The notes beneath the pieces were generated by a model, which saw only the letters and a list, made by a program, of their open reading frames with translations, was not told the origin of the DNA and ran no database searches. This document shows, piece by piece, positions 1 to 6,007 of a stretch of 9,138 nt of DNA. The position numbers and the translations under genes are program-made. Each line of letters opens with the position of its first letter. The stretch's first letter is position 1. This stretch comes from an uncultured bacterium (GTDB lineage: Bacteria > Patescibacteriota > Minisyncoccia > Phycocordibacterales > UBA9973): contig CAINWY010000111.1 of NCBI GenBank assembly GCA_903854645.1, forward strand, positions 1 to 9,138, read 5' to 3'.

Positions 1-1
1 A

Positions 2-460
2 GTGGGTAATGAAATTTGTGGAGACTACCTCAGAACTCTAGACTTTGAAAATGATATTATAAAAAAGTGTATAAGAATAATAGGTCCAAGAATGAATGTC
101 TGGGATGGACTAAAGGTTGGAATATCAGCCCCACCTATAAAGACAAAGTATGGATGGATCCTTCTTTATCATGGGGTATCTAAAAGCACCTCAACCTATA
201 GAGTAGGGGTACTTCTCTTAGACTTGAAAGATCCAGCTATAGTTTTGGCAAGATCCTCCGATGCAATTTTTCAACCAGAAACAGATTATGAGAAGTATGG
301 AATAGTAAACAATGTTGTTTTTCCTTGCGGCATGATATTGAAAGGTGATTTACTCTATATATACTATGGTGGAGCAGATAAGGTCACGGGTGTAGCAACT
401 ATGAAGCTATCCGTTATACTCGGCGCTCTTGTCAGAGGCTCAAAATTAGGTGAAAAGTAG
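2..460 (+). CDS. GH130-family glycosidase/phosphorylase, C-terminal part (5' end outside window)
   Basis: The reading frame is open at the left edge, so the gene begins upstream and only about 152 C-terminal residues are visible. The fragment carries hallmarks of the GH130 five-bladed propeller (beta-1,4-mannooligosaccharide phosphorylases and relatives): a KVGISAPPIKTKYGWILLYHGV stretch split as GISAPPI plus GWILLYHGV, then YRVGVLLLDL, then VVFPCGMILKGDLLYIYYGGAD near the end. Family members are usually about 300-350 aa, so roughly half is missing, including the region expected to hold the catalytic Asp. The family phosphorolyses or hydrolyses mannosides; the actual substrate cannot be told from this half. 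The GTG at position 2 is just an in-frame codon, not the likely start. A hairpin terminator follows 32 nt after the TAG stop, so this gene ends its transcription unit. No signal peptide can be judged. Confidence 0.85.
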   Translation: MGNEICGDYLRTLDFENDIIKKCIRIIGPRMNVWDGLKVGISAPPIKTKYGWILLYHGVSKSTSTYRVGVLLLDLKDPAIVLARSSDAIFQPETDYEKYGIVNNVVFPCGMILKGDLLYIYYGGADKVTGVATMKLSVILGALVRGSKLGEK

Positions 461-492
461 GGAATGAAAAAGTCTTCTAAATATGTTATTAT

Positions 493-520
493 AAACAAAG
501 GGCATAGAAGCCCTTTGTTT
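493..520 (+). terminator. Hairpin terminator after the GH130 gene
   Basis: AAACAAAGGGC (493-503) pairs perfectly with GCCCTTTGTTT (510-520), giving an 11-bp stem with a 6-nt loop (ATAGAA). The A-rich 5' side and T-rich 3' side make it possibly bidirectional, although the bases after the stem (CATTTAT) are only moderately T-rich. It sits 32 nt after the GH130 stop. Confidence 0.75.
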
Positions 521-576
521 CATTTATGGATCCCGTTAGAGATGTGCTTGTTATTTTCTACTGGAGGCATAAAGTT

Positions 577-605
577 TTGGTGAGGGTTATATTAGTAAGT
601 AAAAT
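577..605 (+). promoter_or_regulatory. Candidate sigma-70-type promoter for the ABC exporter
   Basis: TTGGTG (577-582), a 17-nt spacer, then TAAAAT (600-605). The predicted transcription start is near 612, at the foot of the 611-638 hairpin, which would then form the very 5' end of the mRNA. The -35 match is weak (3 of 6). Confidence 0.4.
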
Positions 606-610
606 TTATA

Positions 611-638
611 AGATAGGAAGTCTAGTGACTTCCTATCT
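611..638 (+). repeat. Perfect hairpin inside the inverted-repeat region
   Basis: AGATAGGAAGT (611-621) pairs perfectly with ACTTCCTATCT (628-638), with a 6-nt loop CTAGTG. It is not followed by a T-tract, so it is not an obvious terminator. Its 3' arm shares bases 635-638 with the right arm of the larger inverted repeat, so in RNA the two stems would compete. It could be a 5'-UTR stability or regulatory hairpin, or the palindrome of a REP-like element. Confidence 0.75.
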
Positions 639-646
639 CTAACGGG

Positions 647-2425
647 ATGGATAAAGAAAAAGATTACTCAAATTTGCACCGAATGTTGGTGCTCAAATAC
701 TATTGGCAGGTTGTAAGGAATTATAAGATTCCGTTTTTTATCATTATTTTTTGTTCAATAGTAGGAGCAGTATTAGATATTTATATACCATTGCAGTTTC
801 TTAAACTTTGGAATGTATTAAGTACGAATAATTTTGATCTTGTTGTAAAAGCTAGAAATATTATCATATTTATATCCATGTTAGGATTAGTACGTTGGAT
901 TTTCAGAAGAACGGTTGGGTTTTCTAATTCATATTTTCAAGCAAATGTTATGGCAGGACTTCGAGAGCAAGCTTTTTCTTATATGATAGGGCACTCTCAT
1001 ACATTTTTCTCAAATAATTTTGGTGGGTCCCTTACTCAAAAGATATCAAAATATGCTAGGGCTTTTGAGAAATTAATGGATAGACTTGTTAACGATGGTT
1101 TACCATTAATGATAAGGGCTGTGGGTACTATAGTAGCTATTTATACTCTTGATCCAAAATACGCATATATCCTTACTGTTTTCTGTATTGTGTTTTTGGC
1201 AACAGCATTGATATACACTCGTTTCAAATTAAAATATGATGTCATCGCTGCGCTCTCTGACACAAAGACAACTGGCGCAATAGCGGACTCGATAAGTAAT
1301 CACTCATCGATTCAACTTTTTGCTGGACAAGATTATGAGAAAGGAAAAGTGGGCGGTGTAATACAAGAGCAAAAAAAGAATACGGTTTTTAACTGGTTTT
1401 TGTGGGAGGGGTTGGGATCTATACAAAGTTTTTACTTTTATGTAATGGAATTTATTGTTTTTTGGATTGCTATAGGAGATTGGAGGCTAGGAATAATGAC
1501 ACTCCCTGTAATTGTTTTAATTCAAGGTTATTTAGGGCGACTTACAGAAAATCTTTGGAGTTTCGCTGGTATTATACGTACTTTTTATGATGGATTTGCA
1601 GATGCTCAGGAAATGGCCTTAGTTCTCGATACTCCTTATGAAATTAATGATGTTGCTCCAAATAAAATAAGTAAAGTAAAAGGAGAAGTTGTTTTTGATA
1701 ATATAACTTATATTTATGAAAATAATAATCAAAAAGTCTTTGATAATTTCTCACTCAAAATAAATGCGGGGGACAAGGTTGCACTCGTTGGGTCCTCTGG
1801 AGCAGGGAAGTCTACCTTTGTCCGTCTTCTTATGAGATTATTTAATTTGGAAGAAGGCAGAATTCTTATAGATGGAGTAGACATTGCATCAATATCTCAG
1901 AAAAATCTTCGTGAAGAGATAGGCTTCGTACCACAAGACCCAGTGCTATTCCACAGAACTCTAATGGAGAATATTCGTTATGGCAAAAGAGATGCAACAG
2001 ACGAAGAAGTAAAGAGGGCAGCAGGGCTTGCGCACTGTGATGAATTTATAGCAAATTTGCCAAAAGGTTATGATACTTATGTAGGAGAGAGAGGTATAAA
2101 GCTTTCCGGTGGGGAGCGTCAGCGTGTAGCAATAGCTCGAGCAATATTAAAAAATGCACCGATTCTAGTTTTAGATGAAGCAACCTCTGCACTCGATTCA
2201 GAATCAGAGATGCTTATCCAGGACGCATTGCATAATCTCATAGAAGGAAAAACTGTCATAGTAATTGCTCACAGACTCTCAACTATTAAAGGCATGAATC
2301 GTATTATAGTAATACACAACGGTAAAATTATAGAGGATGGTACACACAATGAACTTGTAGAAATAGAAGGAGGAACTTATAAAAAGCTTTGGAATATCCA
2401 AGCAGGAGGATTTGAAATTAGATAA
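647..2425 (+). CDS. ABC exporter half-transporter (MsbA/multidrug type), fused TMD-NBD
   Basis: A 592-aa protein of the size normal for a half-transporter that works as a homo- or heterodimer in the cytoplasmic membrane. Residues about 28-320 form the six-helix exporter membrane domain. The ATPase domain follows: Walker A GSSGAGKST (382-390), Q-loop Gln430, signature LSGGE (486-490), Walker B ILVLDE (506-511) with catalytic Glu511, D-loop SALD, and H-loop His542. All catalytic residues are intact, so it should be an active ATP-driven exporter of lipid, peptide or drug type; the substrate cannot be read from sequence. Start: ATG at 647 is the first in-frame start after an upstream TGA. No Shine-Dalgarno is visible and the ATG lies in the right arm of an inverted repeat. 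Met13 (683) is an alternative start. No partner half-transporter is adjacent, suggesting a homodimer or a distant partner. It converges with the downstream minus-strand gene. Confidence 0.93.
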   Translation: MDKEKDYSNLHRMLVLKYYWQVVRNYKIPFFIIIFCSIVGAVLDIYIPLQFLKLWNVLSTNNFDLVVKARNIIIFISMLGLVRWIFRRTVGFSNSYFQANVMAGLREQAFSYMIGHSHTFFSNNFGGSLTQKISKYARAFEKLMDRLVNDGLPLMIRAVGTIVAIYTLDPKYAYILTVFCIVFLATALIYTRFKLKYDVIAALSDTKTTGAIADSISNHSSIQLFAGQDYEKGKVGGVIQEQKKNTVFNWFLWEGLGSIQSFYFYVMEFIVFWIAIGDWRLGIMTLPVIVLIQGYLGRLTENLWSFAGIIRTFYDGFADAQEMALVLDTPYEINDVAPNKISKVKGEVVFDNITYIYENNNQKVFDNFSLKINAGDKVALVGSSGAGKSTFVRLLMRLFNLEEGRILIDGVDIASISQKNLREEIGFVPQDPVLFHRTLMENIRYGKRDATDEEVKRAAGLAHCDEFIANLPKGYDTYVGERGIKLSGGERQRVAIARAILKNAPILVLDEATSALDSESEMLIQDALHNLIEGKTVIVIAHRLSTIKGMNRIIVIHNGKIIEDGTHNELVEIEGGTYKKLWNIQAGGFEIR

Positions 2426-2439
2426 GCTTTATTTAATTT
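2415..2439. terminator. AT-rich dyad spanning two convergent stop codons (weak bidirectional terminator candidate)
   Basis: Bases 2415-2425 pair with 2429-2439 (11 bp, one G-T, loop GCT). The exporter stop (2423-2425) lies in one arm, and the phosphoesterase stop (2429-2431 on the minus strand) lies in the other. The stem is almost entirely A-T, so its thermodynamic strength is low. There is no other room for a terminator between these two genes. Confidence 0.4.
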
Positions 2440-3538
2440 GGAGTACAAGAATTTCTGCTTCTGTATTTATACGAATAGGGGATACGGCTGTTCCTACCCC
2501 AGAGCTTGTAACCGAGGCTGTATTATTGGTATATACTACTCCGTGTGCATACTTACCATATATTTGTTTTACAATCATAGTAAAAGGGAAGAATTGTCCA
2601 TCGTGTGTATGACCAGACAATACTAGTGATGCATTATTTTCTGCCAAGATGGGAGTTTCTTTTGGGTCATGAAGCAGTATTATGCTTGGCTTTGTTTTGT
2701 CGTAAGAAACTAGCTCGAGCTCCTTTTTTAAGACATCTCTGGTTCTATCCATAGAAAATGGGAGTCCGATGATCTGTGTACCGTTTACTACAACCTTTGA
2801 TGATGTTATATCATTTAAATTTTTTGGAAAATTCTCTTTGAATAAATCATATTCTCCACTATATCCTTCGTGGTTTCCTTCTACATAATAGTTTCCGAGT
2901 GGTGGATTTAGCTCTGCTAGAGGAGCGAAGGCTTTAGCATAAGGGAATGATGGTCCATCTATTAGATCACCTAGGTTGAAAACAATATCAGGCTTTTCAC
3001 TATTGATAAGATCAACTATTTTTTGCATAAATTTTTCACGGCGTGTTTCTCCTAGGTGTATATCGGAAACTATCAATATTTTTTTATCTTTCCATAGTGG
3101 AGCAAGTGCTTCTGATTTTATCTCAAACCTTACAATTTTAGGATTATTTGCTTTGTATATTCCATATGTAATTAATATGAATACAATTGCAATAAGGACA
3201 AACATTATTCCTTGAACAGGGATATTTAAGTTTAGATAATTATTTAAAAGCATTAATAAGGCGGCAATTAATGTAATTACTACAATATAATTCAATAAAC
3301 TAAGCCAGACACCACCTATAGTATAAAACCAAGAATTTAAAACCGAAAAGTGTTTAATACCATACGTCATAGCACCCAAAAACATAATAGGGAATAGTAT
3401 ACCAAACACAACAAATGTATTTTTTATATATGAATACTGAAATAGATTTAGTCTGTTGAATAATACATAAATCAAATATTCACCCACAATGACGATAAGT
3501 GGAAAAAGAATAAAGAAGAACAAATATCTAATGTACAT
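2429..3538 (-). CDS. Membrane-anchored calcineurin-like metallophosphoesterase (YkuE/YaeI-like)
   Basis: The N-terminal part (about residues 1-130 of 369) holds four hydrophobic segments. The C-terminal part is a calcineurin-like phosphoesterase with the full metal-ligand set: SDIH (Asp159, His161), GDLIDG (Asp191), GNHE (Asn222, His223), LLHD (His290) and SGHTHDGQ (His310, His312). The family uses a two-metal centre to cleave phosphomono- or diesters. Relatives with this layout act on envelope or lipid-linked phosphates, but the substrate here is unknown. Start choice: the frame is open to 3595, which would give 388 aa and a 68-nt overlap with the upstream gene. The ATG at 3538 gives an 11-nt overlap and puts the first membrane helix at the N-terminus, so it is preferred. 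The gene is very likely co-transcribed with the DUF475 gene, possibly by translational coupling. No Shine-Dalgarno is seen. Confidence 0.88.
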   Translation of the reverse strand: MYIRYLFFFILFPLIVIVGEYLIYVLFNRLNLFQYSYIKNTFVVFGILFPIMFLGAMTYGIKHFSVLNSWFYTIGGVWLSLLNYIVVITLIAALLMLLNNYLNLNIPVQGIMFVLIAIVFILITYGIYKANNPKIVRFEIKSEALAPLWKDKKILIVSDIHLGETRREKFMQKIVDLINSEKPDIVFNLGDLIDGPSFPYAKAFAPLAELNPPLGNYYVEGNHEGYSGEYDLFKENFPKNLNDITSSKVVVNGTQIIGLPFSMDRTRDVLKKELELVSYDKTKPSIILLHDPKETPILAENNASLVLSGHTHDGQFFPFTMIVKQIYGKYAHGVVYTNNTASVTSSGVGTAVSPIRINTEAEILVLQIK

Positions 3539-4457
3539 ATAATTGTATTTTGTTATTTTTAATAGATTTATATAAGAAGAAGCCGATAATAACAAAGGTT
3601 ACAATAGGAGATACAAAAGAAGGAATTTCAAGACCAAAAGAATCTGCGAGCATTATAATTCCTAATACGAAAACAGAATACATCGCGCCATTTTTCAAAA
3701 ATGCGTATTTTTTAATGCGTTCTATGTTGCTGATTGTGAGCTTTCTTAATACAAACGCACCAAGACCGTTACCTATAAGAATGAGTGGTATAGATAGAGT
3801 GAAGGCAAACGCACCAAGAACTCCATCTATAGAGAATGTCATGTCGATTATTTCTAGGTAAAGTATTTTACTTACATCACTCATTTTATTATCTTTTGAA
3901 AGCAAAGCCTGCTCACCTTTTTCTGCGTTTTCCTTAAAACCGTGAGTTATAAAGAATGCCGTAGATCCTATAATGGCGGAGAATGCCATCATAGGGTTAA
4001 TCTTTAGTGCATACCAGACAATAACAGCAAGAATGATAGAAACGATAGCAAAGAACCATGCACCATTCTTCTGGAAAAAATGTTCATGTCTTAATCCAAT
4101 ATTTTTAGTTTCTAAAAATAGCCAGTGAAAGAAGAGAAAGATTAGAAATACTCCACCACCAATGAGTAGTATGGGTGAGGCTGCCTCTATCGCACTATGT
4201 ATAGAAGGGTCATTTGAGAAAGTAGCAGTAAACGCACCTATAGGGCCTAAAGAAGGGACTGTGGCCCATATAATAACCCAAGGTAGTAATCCGCGGACCA
4301 CGAATACAGCAAAGAAGAAACCATAAAGTAGAAACCATCGCCTACCTTTTTTGCCCATCGTACCTAAGACCTCCGCATTTATAACTGCGTTATCAATACT
4401 TGCTATAATCTCGAAAAGACAAAGCCCTAAAACTGTTATTATCATACTGGTTATCAT
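3528..4457 (-). CDS. DUF475 / TerC-like integral membrane protein
   Basis: A 309-aa polytopic membrane protein with about eight hydrophobic segments. It has the two intramembrane acidic signatures of the DUF475/TerC group, which look like an internal repeat: FEIIASIDNAVI (Glu16, Asp22) near the N-terminus and LEIIDMTFSIDGVLGAF (Glu202, Asp205, Asp211) in the second half. TerC relatives are linked to tellurite resistance and, more recently, to metal ion (manganese/calcium) export; for DUF475 itself the function is not established, so a metal-transport role is inference. ATG at 4457 is preferred; Met5 (4445) is an alternative. It is the first gene of a minus-strand pair with the phosphoesterase. 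A TATAAT on the minus strand ends 8 nt before the ATG, so the mRNA may be leaderless or nearly so. Confidence 0.87.
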   Translation of the reverse strand: MITSMIITVLGLCLFEIIASIDNAVINAEVLGTMGKKGRRWFLLYGFFFAVFVVRGLLPWVIIWATVPSLGPIGAFTATFSNDPSIHSAIEAASPILLIGGGVFLIFLFFHWLFLETKNIGLRHEHFFQKNGAWFFAIVSIILAVIVWYALKINPMMAFSAIIGSTAFFITHGFKENAEKGEQALLSKDNKMSDVSKILYLEIIDMTFSIDGVLGAFAFTLSIPLILIGNGLGAFVLRKLTISNIERIKKYAFLKNGAMYSVFVLGIIMLADSFGLEIPSFVSPIVTFVIIGFFLYKSIKNNKIQLYVH

Positions 4458-4467
4458 ATTTTATAAT
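4439..4467 (+). promoter_or_regulatory. Candidate promoter for the MFS gene
   Basis: TTATCA (4439-4444), a 17-nt spacer, then TATAAT (4462-4467). The start point would be near 4474, inside the 19-bp dyad, giving a leader of about 30 nt. This TATAAT overlaps the opposite-strand TATAAT of the DUF475 gene by two bases within the palindrome TATAATTATA. An alternative -10, TAGATT (4492-4497), would give a leaderless mRNA. Confidence 0.45.
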
Positions 4468-4471
4468 TATA
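4466..4471 (-). promoter_or_regulatory. -10 element for the DUF475 gene
   Basis: ATTATA on the plus strand reads as a perfect TATAAT on the minus strand, 8 nt before the ATG at 4457. The initiation point would fall about at the start codon. No good -35 hexamer is found 16-18 nt upstream; that spacer is taken up by the 4472-4490 dyad. Confidence 0.45.
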
Positions 4472-4490
4472 CATAAATTTTAAATTTATG
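4472..4490. promoter_or_regulatory. 19-bp perfect dyad in a divergent promoter region (operator candidate)
   Basis: CATAAATTT (4472-4480), one central T, then AAATTTATG (4482-4490). It occupies the -35/-10 spacer of the minus-strand promoter and the expected start point of the plus-strand promoter, where a dimeric repressor could control both the DUF475 operon and the MFS gene. The composition is nearly all A-T, so chance symmetry is possible. No regulator gene is adjacent. Confidence 0.4.
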
Positions 4491-4503
4491 GTAGATTAAA
4501 TAT

Positions 4504-5742
4504 ATGTTTAAAGACAAAACAAAGTTAACAATTTTCTTCACGATTTTTATCGATTTACTCGGTGTGGGTATTCTCATACCCGTGATACCACTTCTATTTG
4601 CAAGCCCACTTTCAGAATTTTATATATTACCTGCCGGGGTGAGTATTAATACAGGGTATCTATTGCTCGGATTGCTTATCGCTGTATATCCAATAGGTCA
4701 ATTCATCGCTACTCCAATCCTGGGGCAGCTCTCTGATCAGTATGGAAGGAAAAAGATTTTAGCTTTGTCTCTCGCTGGTACATCTCTTTCTTATTTTCTT
4801 TTTGCTATTGGTATAGTCACACACAACATACCTCTGCTTTTTATATCTCGCTTTTTTGATGGATTAACAGGAGGAAATATTTCAGTCGCTCAAGCGATGA
4901 TAGGGGATATAAGTACCAAAGAAAATAGAGCAAAAAATTTCGGAATGATAGGAGCCGCATTTGGACTTGGTTTTATTTTCGGTCCATTTATCGGTGGGAA
5001 ACTTTCTGATCCACATACTCTATCTTGGTTTTCTGCCACAACACCATTTTACTTTGCTTCGATACTCGCATTCCTTAATATGTCCTCTGTATTATTTGTT
5101 TTGAAAGAAACAAATAAACATATGCACGGAGGAATTTTAAAATGGAATAAATCTATCAGAAATATAATAGAAGCTTTCAAAATGAAGGGGCTTAATACGA
5201 TATTTTTCACGAGCTTTTTCTTTAATGCTGGATTTACCTTCTTTACTACATTCTTTTCTGTTTATTTAATAAAAAAATTTGGTTTTGATCAGGGTAACAT
5301 AGGAGACTTCTTTGCTTATATAGGACTTTGGTCTGTAATTACTCAAGGAGTTGTAACTGGTTTCGTCGCAAAAAGATTTAGTGAAGATAAAATTTTACGT
5401 TTTAGTTTAATCGGATCAGGAATTATGATTTTGATGTATTTCCTTCCAGTTTACGCATGGCAAATATATCTCATACCTCCATTTTTTGGTCTGTGTACTG
5501 GACTTACGATGGCGAATCTGGGGAGCCTACTTTCAAAATCTTCAAAACCAGAAATGCAAGGCAAAATTTTTGGAATTAATTCTTCTATACAAGCTTTGGC
5601 CCAACTAATACCCGCAATTATCTCTGGTTTTGTGGCGGCGCTCCTCACACCCGAGTCTCCAATGCTTATCGCTTCTATGTTTATTCTGTTTGGAGCACTA
5701 GTATTTATGAGATTGTATAGAAAAGAAGATCACCCTCATTAA
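4504..5742 (+). CDS. MFS transporter, TetA/TCR-like drug:H+ antiporter
   Basis: A 412-aa major facilitator protein with 12 predicted helices, the standard length for the TetA group. Visible motifs are TM1 FIDLLGVGILIPVIPLLF (Asp17, Gly-x-Gly, Pro-x-x-Pro, typical of TCR/Tet proteins); motif A GQLSDQYGRKK (74-84) in the TM2-TM3 loop; motif B around Arg116 (ISRFFDGLTGG); and antiporter motif C with G-rich TM5 ending GPFIGG (160-165). Together these indicate proton-driven efflux from the cytoplasm of small molecules; tetracycline specificity cannot be claimed. It is transcribed divergently from the DUF475 pair, sharing a 46-bp promoter region. No Shine-Dalgarno precedes the ATG. It ends 7 nt before a strong terminator stem, so it is probably monocistronic. 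Confidence 0.9.
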   Translation: MFKDKTKLTIFFTIFIDLLGVGILIPVIPLLFASPLSEFYILPAGVSINTGYLLLGLLIAVYPIGQFIATPILGQLSDQYGRKKILALSLAGTSLSYFLFAIGIVTHNIPLLFISRFFDGLTGGNISVAQAMIGDISTKENRAKNFGMIGAAFGLGFIFGPFIGGKLSDPHTLSWFSATTPFYFASILAFLNMSSVLFVLKETNKHMHGGILKWNKSIRNIIEAFKMKGLNTIFFTSFFFNAGFTFFTTFFSVYLIKKFGFDQGNIGDFFAYIGLWSVITQGVVTGFVAKRFSEDKILRFSLIGSGIMILMYFLPVYAWQIYLIPPFFGLCTGLTMANLGSLLSKSSKPEMQGKIFGINSSIQALAQLIPAIISGFVAALLTPESPMLIASMFILFGALVFMRLYRKEDHPH

Positions 5743-5749
5743 AAAAGCA

Positions 5750-5795
5750 AAATTAGCCCCCGAAAATGTAAATTTTCGGGGGCTAATTTGTTTTT
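5750..5795 (+). terminator. Strong intrinsic terminator after the MFS gene
   Basis: Bases 5750-5767 pair perfectly with 5772-5789: an 18-bp stem with a CCCCC/GGGGG core and a 4-nt GTAA loop. The sequence after G5790 is TTTTT (5791-5795). The A-rich flank before the stem makes it potentially bidirectional. It insulates the nrdJ promoter region from the MFS gene. Confidence 0.93.
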
Positions 5796-5878
5796 AGAAC
5801 GCAGGTAATTATTCAATGAGAAATATCCTTTAATGATAGTGTTTTCACAGAGAAAAAAACAAGGGAAATACATAAAAG

Positions 5879-5907
5879 TTGACGACTTGCCGATATTTTT
5901 ACATAGT
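5879..5907 (+). promoter_or_regulatory. Possible distal nrdJ promoter
   Basis: TTGACG (5879-5884, 5 of 6 to consensus), a 17-nt spacer, then CATAGT (5902-5907, 4 of 6). It lies upstream of the better -10 at 5954 and would give a leader of about 95 nt. Confidence 0.3.
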
Positions 5908-5929
5908 GCTAATTTGGTCCATTTTTTGC

Positions 5930-5959
5930 TTGGCTTAAAACTATAGGTAGGGGTATAAT
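5930..5959 (+). promoter_or_regulatory. Likely nrdJ promoter
   Basis: TTGGCT (5930-5935), an 18-nt spacer, then a consensus TATAAT (5954-5959), placing the start near 5966 and a leader of about 42 nt before the nrdJ ATG. A weak broken dyad (TAATAA 5956-5961 with CCCG 5965-5968, against CGGG 5978-5981 and TTATTA 5986-5991) overlaps the -10 and start point. I find no cobalamin riboswitch in the 5796-6007 gap and no convincing NrdR boxes. The rest of that gap holds nothing I can name. Confidence 0.5.
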
Positions 5960-6007
5960 AAAGACCCGCAAAGTTCTCGGGGACATTATTAACTAAAATT
6001 TATAAAT

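Larger units (their letters stand above)
523..655. repeat. Long-spaced inverted repeat enclosing the exporter leader
   Basis: ATCCCGTTAGAGAT (530-543) is the exact reverse complement of ATCTCTAACGGGAT (635-648). After a GG/GG mismatch the symmetry continues outward, with TTTAT (523-527) against ATAAA (651-655), so 19 of 21 positions in each arm match. The right arm contains the first two bases of the ATG at 647. In DNA this resembles the ends of a small non-coding element (119 bp between outer edges of the 14-bp arms). In RNA it could form a stem that hides the exporter start codon. No clear target-site duplication is visible. Confidence 0.8.

Noticed and set aside
611..638. Hairpin 611-638 considered as an intrinsic terminator or attenuator.
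   Set aside because: There is no T-tract after the stem; the sequence CTAACGGG follows instead.
577..642. A 21-codon frame (TTG at 577 or GTG at 580) preceded by GGAGG at 563-567, ending 4 nt before the exporter ATG; possible leader peptide.
   Set aside because: No other gene here uses a Shine-Dalgarno or non-ATG start, the frame overlaps the proposed promoter and the hairpin, and the peptide has no recognisable regulatory codon run. Likely chance.
3539..3595. Longer start for the metallophosphoesterase at 3595 (388 aa).
   Set aside because: It would overlap the DUF475 gene by 68 nt and add a non-hydrophobic extension. The ATG at 3538 gives an 11-nt overlap and begins at the first membrane helix.
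5835..5920. NrdR box-like segments such as ACATAGTG (5901-5908) upstream of nrdJ.
   Set aside because: Matches to the palindromic NrdR consensus are poor and there is no properly spaced second box.
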